Positions 1-12,800 of a stretch of 64,000 bases of DNA are shown here, in pieces. Position 1 is the stretch's first letter. Each line of letters begins with the position of its first letter. Source of the stretch: Opisthorchis felineus (lineage: Eukaryota; Platyhelminthes; Trematoda; Opisthorchiida; Opisthorchiidae); assembly GCA_004794785.1 (NCBI GenBank), contig SJOL01005932.1, positions 314,767 to 378,766 on the forward strand, read 5' to 3'. The notes below the pieces were generated by a model. It was not told the origin of the DNA and searched no databases. It saw only the letters and a program-made list of their open reading frames with translations. The translations under genes were made by a program, and so were the position numbers.

Positions 1-2162
1 AAGTTTCTTGAAACAGTTGCCGTCACGTGTGATCGGATTTATGCGGGTAGGTTTGTTTTTAAATATCGCGGATTGTGATTTGAACTAGTTTAAAACAACC
101 CACTTCAAGCTTTCAATGTCCTTGTCTGGCCATTAAGACAGTGAAAAGTAGGGTTTTCCAAACGAATCTATTAAAAGCCAGGGATTTAAAACAGAGGCTT
201 ATTTGGATTCAGAAGCTAGCATCTAATGCGCGTTGTCGACCTCACAGAGTTTCAGGTTCTAAGAAGTATTTCCCCAGTAATTCCTAGGTCCCCCCACATA
301 ATGTCATCATCCACAACATTGGTCTCGCTGATCCTTGTCAGATATGTTCATTGTTGTCTTTCCCTACACGGCTAAACACGAAGTAACGAGTGTACCAGTC
401 TACCTACTCCTCAAGGGCATTGCAACACGTAGGCCAGTCTACAGTGTGGTAACAGCTTACATTGTATAACTTAAAGGACTGCCTGCATAGGAACCAGTAC
501 AATATACACCCCAAAGTTTCTCGCCTGGTAGAATTTTCAGACTAGCTGCTAGATGATTGCGTTCCTGTTTTCCTGAAAGCACATCTTTGTTGGTCATCAA
601 TATCTCCTCCGTTCTACGACTTGATTGCAGCAGCTAATTTGGAGGCTATGTATGGAGCAAGATGCATGCGAGATGAAGGAATGGAACTGGTACTTACCAT
701 CAAGTAGTGGTTTTTCTGAATCCGGAAGTGTGGAAAAAAAGGATGCATGATAGTTCCCCAATAATTGTCTTAACATTCGCTTTGCAAACAAGTCTGAAGT
801 TGAAATAAACTAGATTTTTTTCCAGTCCCGACACTATTGTTTAAATGTATTTGTCACGAAGACATTCGCGGTGCGTCGTAAAACATTATTGGCACACTAA
901 ATTTAGTGCTCTTCTGTACATATTTTTTACTGAAATTTAATTTTCATTATAAAAGGAAACTTTCCACTGGCTTATGGAGTTGTTTGAGCTTGTAGCAGGC
1001 AAAATAACTGCCCAGTGGTCATAGAATGTTTACACATTTACCCCAAGATCAAATTGCCCTACGAAGCTCAGTCGAATCACTCAAGTCACGCAGTTTTGAT
1101 TAGCCTAAGTCGAAGCATAAAGTGGAATCCCTTACCCGAACTGACAAGCTGTTTGGCGATCCATCACCCTGTGAATGCCTACTTCTTGGAGCCAAGTAGC
1201 GCACATTTTACGCCTAATTATAACACGCGCACTTCAACCATCCAATGTACCGTAGGTGGAATGGGCCGTTGAACGTGGCTTATATAGCAGAATACTTGCG
1301 GTGAATTCTAGACACATCCGTTTAGAATATATTACAAGGATTATTGCTGCCTGCGTTTGCTGCATTTGACATGAGATTTCTTGGGAAATGTCGTCAGTGA
1401 CTCAAATCCCCTCATTGTGAAGGAGGAACTTCCACACCAGTAGTCAAAGGCAATGACGTTATCCGCCAGGGCGACGTGTTTCAGTTCTAGAGAGACCATT
1501 CCATTTTCAAGGTAACTGACTAACCTGAATGTAAATGTTGAGGACGGGTTGGAACTGAAATGGAGACCGGTTGGATTCGTGTTATAATCATATCTGCAGC
1601 GGAAGTTTGTCAGGCAACCACAAAAGCAACCCTATATAGCAAGAATTTTGAAAAAATTGAGGGATGTGAGTTCCAGTGAAAATAAATGGAAATAACCGCG
1701 CACTACTGTTGGTTCGCTGCTCAGAACTACAATTTAGACAGATGCGTTTAAAACACGTGTGGTTAAAACAGGCTTGAAGGATCCCGCGTGAAGTTCAAAT
1801 GTGTGTATTTTGGTTTATCAGAGTATCGGGTGCAAGGGTGCCTAGCATCTTACTTTCAAAGCATAATGGAGTTTTAGAACTCAAAGACATAAAAAATATA
1901 TCAGTGAAAAAAAAATCAATGAGCTTAAATGCAATCTGAAGGTGCTGGAATTGGAGCATTAATGGACTGTGCCGTAGTCCAATATAGGACGAACAGTCGA
2001 GTAGCGTGTTTGCGACTTCTGAGATTCGGGTGGTTCCACTTGATTCTATCCTTTGAGATATTTTTCAACTGGAGGTGCTACGCAAACTCCACCTCATGTT
2101 TAACTTGGGTATCGCTAAATATAATTTATGACAGATTCAGGTAGAAATGTCTTGCTTCTCTA
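1..2162. other. Non-coding sequence, nothing recognised
   Basis: AT-rich DNA with stops spread through all six frames. The open frames here (at most about 85 codons) have no recognisable motif and are in the range expected by chance. I see no RNA gene, no long repeat and no transposon protein. Confidence 0.6.
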
Positions 2163-2203
2163 GTCAAAACCAAATTAGTTTGCAAGCAAATGTATTTCAC
2201 ACC
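2163..2203 (+). repeat. Family A interspersed repeat, 3' fragment
   Basis: This short stretch matches the right-hand part of the fuller copy at 2515-2640: an AAAACCAAATT-like block followed by TTTGCAAGCAAATGTATTTC, where the other copies read TTTGCAAATGAGTGTATTTC. The hairpin half of the repeat is not recognisable. It is probably a truncated or diverged copy. Confidence 0.4.
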
Positions 2204-2514
2204 GGACTGCTTTGCTGTGAATGACCTGTGGATTACTGAACCATAATATATCCTTGATTGTTGCGCACACAGCTTCCTCCTAGACATACTTGAGTTCCAT
2301 GGCGCAATAGAACTTTTTGCTAAGGTATATCAAGCATCCTGCGCCTGTAGGCTTTTTTCCCATTAAGCTGATCTTCCAACTATTGAAATGGGATGACTAA
2401 ACATGCAAACCGCGAACAGAAATACATCTGGGGATATAGATTCCCACCTGGGCTATTTCATCGCCATCCTGTTATTTGAAGTTCAGAATGGACATTTGTG
2501 GACATTTGTAGCAA

Positions 2515-2640
2515 CTGAAACACGAGGCGGCCTGGTGCAGCACATTCAGTTGCCTGGAATCACCACAAACGAGAGATTCAGCTTGGTTCCAGGTGAGTCT
2601 CTCGAAAAACCAAATTTATTTGCAAATGAGTGTATTTCGC
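2515..2640 (+). repeat. Family A interspersed repeat with conserved hairpin
   Basis: One of the most complete copies of a short repeat found at least four times in the window. In order it holds a GGCGGCCT...GTGCAGCAC block (2526-2542), an imperfect hairpin whose arms are CGAGAGA (2570-2576) and TCTCTCG (2598-2604), and a TTTGCAAATGAGTGTATTTC tail block. The left block recurs at 56996-57013; hairpin and tail recur at 32686-32768 and, inverted, at 3094-3171. The hairpin loop contains CCAGGTGAGT, which looks like a splice donor, but no flanking exon is supported. No tRNA-like promoter and no reading frame are seen. I do not recognise the family; a small non-autonomous element is the simplest reading. 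Confidence 0.65.
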
Positions 2641-3093
2641 TAATTCCTTGGTCCTGTTTTTTTACAGTCATGGAGATTTTTATTCCGTCTACTTGGTTCT
2701 AAATATATTTACACAGATCAACAGAATGGACTTTGCGTGCCTCTAGACGTCTCATCTCTAGATATACCAGATCCTCTCAAACTGAGCCTGATTACCACCT
2801 GTTGGACTGCCGTCTCAGCGATGCGACTTTCACTAGGCAGCGCAATCTAAAATGGTACTTGTTATTAAATGATTGTAGATTTTTAACATTTTGCACAAAA
2901 AATCAAAATTTGGAGTTTATTTCAACTGCCTTAAATGCAATAGACACATCTGAAATGAAAATTGCGTTGCCTCAAATTAAAAATTTAACAGTTCATTCGG
3001 TTGACTGGTCAGGGTTTATTAAAATAACATATACCAACGCATACCGGATGGGAGAACGCCATTCAACAGGGAATAAAATTTTTTAGTTAAGTT

Positions 3094-3171
3094 CAGCGAA
3101 ATACACCCGTTTGCATACCGATTTCGTTTTAACGAGAGGCTGACCACAAACCCAACTAGACCTCTCGTTTA
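3094..3171 (-). repeat. Family A interspersed repeat, inverted copy
   Basis: Read on the minus strand this matches the hairpin and tail of the copy at 2515-2640, ending in the same GTGTATTTCGCT block. The hairpin is well preserved: AACGAGAGG (3131-3139) and CCTCTCGTT (3161-3169) are perfectly complementary over 9 bp. The loop has diverged and the stem has kept its pairing with a changed base pair, which suggests the structure matters or mattered. Confidence 0.6.
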
Positions 3172-3174
3172 GGA

Positions 3175-6100
3175 TATACGTAAGCTAAGTTTGTTTTCGC
3201 ACTCGAGTAGTGTAAAAATTGAGGCTAAACCCAATGACTCCTTGCTTTGTTTGATGAGATGGGCATTTCATGACCGTTTCATGGTTCCAGTCAACTGCGC
3301 TCACAGTCAGGCAAGTTGAACTCTCCGGGATATCCTTGAATTTCCCTTTTTTCCGGTGTGCAAGATTTACCATTGAATAGAAAGATAATGATGGGTTTTG
3401 GATTTTAACAGGTAGTTCGCTAGCAAGACGGAAGTTGATGTCGATTATACGCTTAGTATGGTGGACTTCACTGGTTGAATGCACCCATTTTGTCGTTGGA
3501 TATGTTTCCTCAGAGATGGATGTAACCAATCGATTTATTTATACTAGATAACTTTGCATCGTGCTTGATAATCCCTAATGCTCGTGTCGATATTCCACGA
3601 AACAAAGTCCTTTTCTCCAAAATGAATTTATGACTTCAGTCTGCGTGTATGGGACGTAGGGAAAACAACTCATTTCGCCAGCTGCATCCCAATTTTCATT
3701 CCTGTTACTAATTTCTTTTTTCTAGGAGAAAAGGTGCCAGCCGAAAGCCGTGGAAAGGCCTCCCCTGATATCCACCCTTTATTATTTTCCGTTTGAAATA
3801 ACCTTGTTTAAAAGGCTTGGCAGATTGTGTTTGGGATTTGGAGAGTTCCACTACATCAAAGAACGATTCGCTTTTTCTAGATTGTTGGCAATTTTTTCTA
3901 TTTGTTCTTTCAAATTCGACACCCAACACCTCCCGGTTTCAATGTTTTTGTGATATTGGGATTGTTTAGAGTTACAGAAGTTGTGATCCAGTGGATTCCG
4001 GCAATGCAACGCGCGTTGCGCATTGTCGGACTTGTGAAGTAATCACGTTACGGTGTAACTACAAACAAGTAGGATGCAGTTCCAAAACTTCTAAAGTTTC
4101 CCGGATGCTCACAAGTGGTCGTCATCAAAAAATATGAAACTGCTACGCTGTGGTTCTCGGGTGTTTGGTTCTGTTTGAGTCAGCTTAAAAAATACGGCGA
4201 TAAAACGTCTAATCACTCTCGTATCCTCACTAAATGGAACAGGGTAGTTAGAACTAGAAGTACTGTCAATTGTATGCAATCACTCACTGTTCCAAGGTGC
4301 CACAACTGAACCTGCAGAAAAAAAAGACCGCCTCAGATATTTTGCTCCTCAAACTGAGGTATATAAACACAGGTAATTTAATATTTTTATCATGCTAGAA
4401 TAAAATTCCCAGGAAGGCATTTTGACTCAAAAGCTGCGCATTCATGACGACGGTGAAAAACCTGAGACATCTACCGGTCTGCCCGCTACAAAACTACAGA
4501 TGTAAAAGCAAGCGCCGCTGTTTGCAAAGCTTCGACGCCCATTCGGAGAGTTTGGACATTTCACTTTGTGGTTTTGACGCCCCGAAAGCTGAGTCACAAA
4601 CTTTGGAGAATTGTTTTAGTTGATTTTCGACTTCCATGAAATCAGGCGATAATACGATGACAGCATAGGACACAGAGATGCTGGTACCGACTGGAAAATC
4701 GGGCGGCTAGAGACAGATGTTGCCTGTCACTTTGCTTAAACACTTATTTAATGGGTTAACGGAATCCGATAACAATGCACATATGGAGCATAAAATTTAG
4801 TAACTCTCTAAAAAGTCAATTCTATTAAAAATGCCTCTGTCGTTATAGGCCTGCAATAAATCACTACGTGAATTGCTTGACCTAGGTAATCCTAATTGCT
4901 AATATAAATTTTATCCTGTGAACGAAAATGTTTCATCTCCGAGGGAAATTTGCTAAAGAGATGTTGCCTGCAGTGAGTTTAGCAGGTTTATCTGGGGGTA
5001 CAACGTGGTTACATTGGATAAATACGGTGGCTGCAGCATTGTTAGTGCCAAGTCCTGTCCTGTGGTCAAACTGCTTGGTATTCAACCACTAGTCGGGAGG
5101 TTGTGGATTTAGATTTTTCTGACGTTTTGCTAGGTGCGCACTGCTTATGACTCAGAACAGGGCTGATACATCTGTACAATGATTTTCGGCCGTTTAATAT
5201 GGGCATTCAGAGTGACAACTCTGTTGACAGCGTCGCTTTTACTGACAGGTTCGGCGAAACATTTGGAATAAACCATTTCTATCAACTGTTATGTGGCCTT
5301 GCGCAGTGTTATCATAAAATAACAAAGAGGAGAAAGACACGCTTATAAGATGCTTAGACACAAGAAAGAACCCTACCTCGTGGAACGTTTTCGTTTGCCA
5401 CTGCAATATATAGGCACAAATAGAAAATTTGTTGCGTTAGAATACACATGCATACAGTCACCTCCAATCTTTCACTGTTTCAGCTGTTCTGATTCAAAGC
5501 AAGTGGCCTTCGCGTACTTAAAGCAATAAAAACTGTGACTGTCGGCCACAATTTGAAAGCATCCTTCATTGATAGATCCTGCCAAAGTATCATATGATTT
5601 GTTTGCAAACCACATCGGCCTACGGTTGATAAAACCTTTGACGACATTCTATGTAAAAAAAGACGTTCCGCTGTTTACTTTGGTGGCAACAAGTAGGTTT
5701 ATTCCTGCGCACAAGTGACTCCTTTCTTTGAAATGCGCCAAACCTCAAACCTTGCGGTCAGTTGAAGAATATATTTCTGCTAAGGTCTGGAGGTAAACAG
5801 CCAGACTGAATGAACCAACTGTATTTGGATAACCTGTCCACTGTTTTCAGGTACGTCAGAATTGCCCCCTATGGCTTGATTCTACAAAAATCTGAAGTCT
5901 ATGATTTGAGGCCATTATAAGCTTGGTAAAAAGTTTCTAAGCGCTTACCATCAACTTGAGCTCTGCAGAGCTCGACGCTTCTTTGCGAAGCCAATGTTTT
6001 TAACGTAGGACCAAAACGCACCTGTAAATTATATCCTTTTTATCTCGTTTTGCTGCGCAATGCTTTGGAGTGCCAAGCAGGATGAAGTATTATTTTCCCG

Positions 6101-6599
6101 TGAGAAAATGTTCTTTTTAAAGTGAAGGAAACTTAGTTGACATACCACTATGTTTTGTCACTTTCTAGATTATCAGGCACGTGTGTTTCAAAATCTTCCT
6201 TTATCGCACTCCTTGTTTGTTTATTCAAATTGAAATTTTCGTACTCAAGACTATAGAATCCGGTAATCCCAAACCTACCCAATGTTCTGTTGGGAAGAAG
6301 CACGTCTACATGAGGCTTCCATTCAAATTTAACTCGGTTGCTGAACTAATCACCAGAAGGCTTAGAAACTCTGTTGATACGACATAATTGGCTGCTAATC
6401 TGTGTTTTAGCTTCAAATCCAGCCACACTATCAAATTCCGCTTGAAGAACAAATTGCCATGTTCTACCACCAGCTTTTGTGTATACTCATTTGTATGCTC
6501 GCGCCGAGCATTTGTCGGACAGAATGCAGGAACACAATCCCGTATCTCTGAATGGTAGTCGGAAGAAACCAGGCTCAAGCGCGATTGCATCACATTTGG
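3175..6599. other. Non-coding sequence, nothing recognised
   Basis: No protein motif, RNA gene or repeat was recognised. The longest frames (114 codons on the minus strand at 3185-3529; 95 codons at 6306-6593) have no domain signature and lie in AT-rich sequence where such lengths occur by chance. Confidence 0.6.
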
Positions 6600-6880
6600 C
6601 CGAAGCCATTCATGTCATCGGCAGAAAGTAAGCCTTCACTATCATATGCCGGGTACCTCTGGACCGATCACGACTGGTACGAGCCAGACTACTATCGATC
6701 ACAGAGGCGATTGGAATCCGACTGTTGGATCCACAACTTTGCGTCCAAAAGAAACTTGTGCGACCTATGAACTTGAACTGGCCTGCAAAACATCCGGTCC
6801 CACATGCCTGCCTAACATTGACGTCACTTACCTGATTCCATGACCCATTGACCTATCCCTCATTCAACCTTCCCGTCCTT
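6600..6880. other. GC-richer island with overlapping short frames, unclassified
   Basis: This stretch is visibly richer in G and C than its flanks and is open in two overlapping plus frames (the 72-codon frame at 6552-6770 and the 65-codon frame at 6646-6843, the second rich in threonine and proline). Neither frame shows a domain I recognise. The abrupt change of composition suggests a fragment of a transposable element or an isolated exon. I cannot choose between them. Confidence 0.25.
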
Positions 6881-9800
6881 TGATTTCTATTTCTCTAAAG
6901 TGTATGTGCCCCCGATTTTAACCTTTTTCACGTGATTTCTGGTATCATATAAATTTGTGATATATTAGCCAAGGGGAACAAGCACAGAAAACAAGCCTCG
7001 TTTGGTGCCTTCATTGTTCTCGTGACTTCCACGGGTATATTCAGCCACTTGAAACTTGATTTTGTTGAAGGTAGTGGTGTTCACGCAATCTCATTCCGGA
7101 GCCGTTGAAGTCTATGTGCCTCAGTGTAATACATGAACTGATCCTTTCGGAAATTTCAATGAACTTTGACGAGTCAAGATCATATAACAAGGTAGCAGTT
7201 CTCTACATCATTTCATCGGTCTTCCTGAAGTCACTCTTGTGGCTCATCAAATGAGCGTCTTTTAGGTCAGCCACATTTTCCAAGTGGACACCAAGCGGTA
7301 AGTAAGCCGAATTTTACATCCAATTTCAACTTCGGTTGGTGTTACCTGCAGACTCCAGTGAGTCTCCATTGTTTACATTTATGTTCCTAAGTTTACTCTG
7401 CGTAACCTGTATCCAGTAAGTGCATTTCTGGGGAAATTCCGATAATTTAGTCAAATTTGTATATTGGCAACTCAGCTGTTTTTTGGTTATGGTAGGCAAA
7501 ACCCCATAGTAGACTGACGTTAAACAAAAAATCAATTGCATAAATCAAAGTTTGATTTTCAAAATCAGACGAGATAAACGGCTGAATGTTTGCTTACCAT
7601 ACTGCGGTGGATGCACTGAAGAAGAGAAAGTGTATACGTAAATGATATAGTGATTCACTTATTTAGATCAGTAAATAGTACGAATTCATCTGTATGTGGA
7701 AGAAAAAATTTCTTGCATTTTTAGGCTATTTGACATATAAGTATTAAATCAAAATCGCATGTGCAACTGCATAAAGACCGGTCTGACCAACAAGTCTAGC
7801 GCAGTAAAAACAGTATCCCTTACTGGCTGTATTTTAGTCTCCTAGAACTAAATAATTAAAGTTGCGATGAAAAACAATCACGAGAAAATCGTCGGCCTGG
7901 TGGATTTGAAGTTGGCAGAGCAAATAAGGATTCTTACCTGGAGGTCACTGGCGTTTCAGTTCGGTTATCTTAGGTGTTTAAATGCGGGCAAAGCACAGGT
8001 GACCCAAAAATCACCTACCCGTAAGAACTAACTGAAGATCTCCAGAGATGCAACAATAAGTTCTGCACAGTTAAGTCTTATGAGTGTATCTTTGGCCTGA
8101 ACGTCAAACTATCCATTCCATTTTAATACCAGATGAACTCACTAGTTCATTTATTAGTTATACGGAGAGATTTGGTAATTTTCAATAAAAATTTTGCCCT
8201 ATAAGTGAAGATAATCCATAGCGAAAAGTCAACAAGCCTTGTACGTCTGTTTCACTCTTATTGGGAATCGTCAACAGTGCGGACCTCATGAAACTCTAGC
8301 CTTTCCAGTCCAAGACCATCTGGGAAGTTGTTGGACAGTTAATGTTTTGTCCGTGAGCTTCTGGTCAGCAGTTTGATTAGCTCTCACTTGGACAGGATGT
8401 AGAAATTGATTAGTCAAAGCAAAACATCCCGTGAACTATGCCCCCACAGCGTAGATATCTGCTAAGCCGGATTACCCAAGCAGTTTGCCCAGTCAGTTTG
8501 TTAAAACCGTACCCAGTAGAAACTGGCAGTAGATAAGGAACTAAACTAAGTTTGACTATTGGTCCTTCAGCTGGCCATCCTGTGAAAACAATATCGAAAT
8601 GTACGCCAGTCAGACAGTTTTCCTATACAGTTGTACGCTCACTGAACCAGTAGTTACTTGGTGTTGAAGCAAGCATACCGCAATTATCAATACATAGGTC
8701 ACATTGGGTCATTCACTTGAAAGGAGGCTTGTCTAGCACACGCACATACGGAAAAAGGAAAACCCAAGATTCGGACTGAATTTGAACGATCTTATCATGA
8801 ACCAGGCTGTTCAACGTTAGAAGCTTCCTAACGCCAGGAAACTAATGGAAATTTTCCACGAAGTGACGGCTTACTTCCCGGTTTCAGTTTTCCAGAACCA
8901 CACACTACTGACTTTTCGGTCGCATACAATCATTTGTAAACCAACGTTTTTCCAAACCAAATAGGGCGACTTTGGTCTTCAATAAATTTTTCGCAGATAA
9001 ATTGCATCGATTACAGTCAGTTTCGCGAAGTTAATTTACATTCTTTCACTGAAATTCTAATTTATTTGGTAAGAAAAATAATCAAATATTTTCCGCCATG
9101 TTATGGTGTGCTCACTGTAATTTAAAAGTAGATGTTTTTACGCTTTGAATGCTTTCTTGTGTAATTAACCAGCAGGAATGACCCAAAGCAAAGTCTTAAG
9201 AAAAAGGTATGCAGGGGTATCTAGGTTGATGGGGGTACATACAAGCTCGGCAACCAAGCCTAACTGCTCATTAGAGGAAGAAAGCAACAAACAGCTACAA
9301 TCATGTTTTCATAGGTGTACGATGAAGTAAACTGGTTTACGGCAACCCATGTTGGTACCGCCAGATTATTGCACGTCCACAAAGTTTTACAATGTTCATA
9401 AGCTTTGAACTGATTTCATCTACACGTTAGCAGACAACGTCAGTTAGAGAAAACAACAATGTGCACGATCCCCAAGGGTCAAACGAAGTTCAAACAACGG
9501 CTTCGTAAAGTGCAATGTGAAAGTGAGTATAATATTTTAAACTGTTCAGCCTTGTTGAACGGAGGGCGTTAGAATACCACCGTGCACAAGAAGTTGAATC
9601 AGATCCGTTCTTTCCTCTAACAGTCTTATTAAAATGGAAGGAAGTCGATAGGTAGAAACCATTCAAAAAATCTGTGGTGCGGTTTTCTAGCAGTCCGTTA
9701 GTTTTACAACTGCATTAACTTCACCAATATCTTTCAATAGGATTATTTTCACTGCGTTGAAAAAAAAGCCAAACGGGGCCATCTGTAAATGAGAAATCTG

Positions 9801-12800
9801 TACATCAGGAAACATTTGACTGGGTAGGCTGCGACTGGTTAAATCTAAGTCTCTATTTCATAACGTAATTTCTAAAATGGCTAATTTTTGAGGATGCTGT
9901 AAAACGACAACTTATACTAACCTTCCAATTTTCGTCTGTTTACTTGTCATTCCGCAATCGGTTCACATGGTGTTTATCAATACTTCAATGATCAAGCTAA
10001 CTTTGAAGTCTCGAAGACGTTTTCATCCGGCTTACTTCTGCCGGAATTCCAGAGAAGCACCTTACGGGTAAAGCACAACAGGTTCAACATGGGTTCTATG
10101 AAGTATCAAAAATTACATTTATTTGAACTGGACCGCACAGTTTTGATGACAACAATTACCGCGAAAACTATTTCGGCACTGTGTGAAATACACGCGGAAC
10201 TATTTGAAAATGTCCCCAACTGACTTAAGATAACATTGTCCGTATAGCGTACGGTGACACAAAACAGAGGGAGCAACCGTCAGTTTGAGTAGTTTAGTAA
10301 ACTCATATTCTTAAATCAAATCAAATTCATTGAAAACATTTTAAACGATTAAAATAAAGCTATAAAACGTACCGTAATATGGTGGATGAAATGTTCGCAG
10401 TTCTGAAACAAAAAATATTCATGTAATTTATGTGAACACCAGAGTAAAATGCATGACTCAACAGAAGTCGGAATACCTATGGACTCAAACATCAATGAAT
10501 TTCGAGAAGCCTCCTAAAACTGCGCAGCATGAGTGGCACTAAATTTGCTTGATTTTGTGTACATTCTTGCATCACTCTGAGTGATCTGGAATGATTTTGG
10601 ACTTAGTTGCGTTTCGATTTAATGTCATACCGAAGATGTAGGGTATACATACCTACATAATGCTGAATGAACAAAGTAAATTCTTCTACAAATAGTGCGT
10701 ACAAGTTGTATACCAGCGTGACCTGCAGCTCAAAATCTTTTCAAAAATGCCCTCAAAAACTGTCAAAACGGGTTTCTGATTCGTTTGACTTTAAAGAAAT
10801 ACTCAAAAAATTTCTTGTTGAGTGGTCACCTCTTCTCGACAAGACTAATGAACCTCCAAGAAGCCGAGGAGCCATACTTAAAAAGTTACTAAACCGATTG
10901 CGAGAAACACTATTGTTGTTCTGAAATATCGCATGTTTTTGGCTTTCATGAATGGGCGTGGACCGGGCGAACTGATTAACCATACCATTCGGAGAATAGG
11001 TAGCTGCACTTCAAATGCATCGTTCGTAACCGTAGCGAAGAAAACCTGATAGATTACCAGATTACGGTGTTCGGATTAGCTGAAAACTGATGCCATGCCA
11101 GACTTGAAACATCATGCAGGAAAACATACAACGTGAATATTCTACCATGTTACAGTCCCTTGTAGGAAGTCATGACCGTGTCATTGGTGGTGTATACGAA
11201 ATTTGGGGCTTCTGTGATAAAACACTAGGATGCAACGACGTGACAAGTTAGAAGTTGCCTCGGTAAGCATAGTTGCTTTTGTATATCGACAAATTAGAGG
11301 ACGAAACAGGTGCCATTTTTTCCGCCTTGTGTAACATTTCGCGAAATTAAGCACGATGTAAAATCACTCAAAATCGCAGAAAACGCACATCTCTTAATAC
11401 AACGATGGAGTGGTAGAACACCTAGAGGAAAATGTCCAAAACTTTGCATGAAATGATTTTCATATATTTTCTGCCACACCCCGCTGCCTTCTGACTTTTC
11501 AACGCCATTTGTAAAGTGGGTAGTTGGCTTTTGTCACAACGCTTTGTGAAGTAAACAACTGCTATTCTTTCAACGGATATACACATACACGTATTCCAAT
11601 TTTTATCTTCATTGGTCTTATCAAAAAACCCGTGTGGAAACAAGTCAGGCACTTGTGAAAACAGGTTCTTGTCAGAGACAAACTCCAAAAAAAATCAAGA
11701 AAGAAAGCTGGAATGCTTGAATGAATGGAAAAAAACACTACAAGGAGTGCTTTGCAAGCGCGACAAGCTTTCTGCAACAAGCGAAATTTTCGTAAGCGAA
11801 TCGTCGACTAAACTTGGAATTGTTTTACCGCCATGAAAATTTGGCACTTTATAAGTCTTCTTCATGAAATTTGATCATTTAATTATAACGAGTTCGAAGA
11901 ACAGCATTTTATCTGAATTACGTCAGTGAGTCCTGTCAACAACGATGGCTATTAGATATATTGGGATAAACTCAGACACACTTGATAGATTTGAGTTAGA
12001 ACTCACGACAACTATGGCGCTTTAAGGAAGGTGACTTTACAGTGGGTCTGATGAAACAACATTCGGCTAGGTAGCGCAATTCGAATAGTCCGGCCTACTT
12101 AGGCAAAATTATTTTGTGTATCGTTGTGCTTCTGGACGTGACTATGGTTTTATAGGGGCAAACTAATAAGATAAAATTGGGCGGAATAAAAAATGAAGTA
12201 CCGCTATCATCCGCCACTTCTCGCATGGTATTTTAGCGGAATACAGCCACATCCTTAGATCAACATGCAAATATTACGGACAGAGTCCGATACCACACCA
12301 TCAGGGTGATTATTTGATTGCCTGGCAGTATTTCATCAACCTCGCAGTTATTGGTGTTGTTATCCGTAGGATGTCAGTATTTGGCGACAAGTCATCAGAA
12401 AGCAGAATAAAACTGCCTGAGTTCCAGAAGGTTGAGTTAATCAGTATAGAGGTTTTTGCACTGATGTCATATCCGGAAAATTCCACTCTGGCGTGTGTAT
12501 CTACATTTTGAACAAGTTCACACGACAGCGCCTGAATTCGGGCGATTTAGTTTCTTCCGTGTGACTCGGTTACCTTACCTTGAATCCCAACGCGATCCAA
12601 AGCTTCTAACACTTCCTCGGATAATGCGTCCTCCATGGTATCACATCAAGTTGGGGTACTTCCATAGAACTTACACTTTTTCAAGCTTGCCTGAAGGGCT
12701 TTTCTGCTGACTCAGTGTGAATCTTTAAAGTCCATGAATAATGGGCCAAGAAACTTGCGGAATCTGTTGATACTACTGAGTGCAACAATTGTAAAATGTA

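Noticed and set aside
2570..2604. Spliced-leader RNA gene (donor-like CCAGGTGAGT in a hairpin)
   Set aside because: No leader-like exon ending at the donor, no Sm-site layout, and the unit is a dispersed and partly truncated repeat, not a tandem array.
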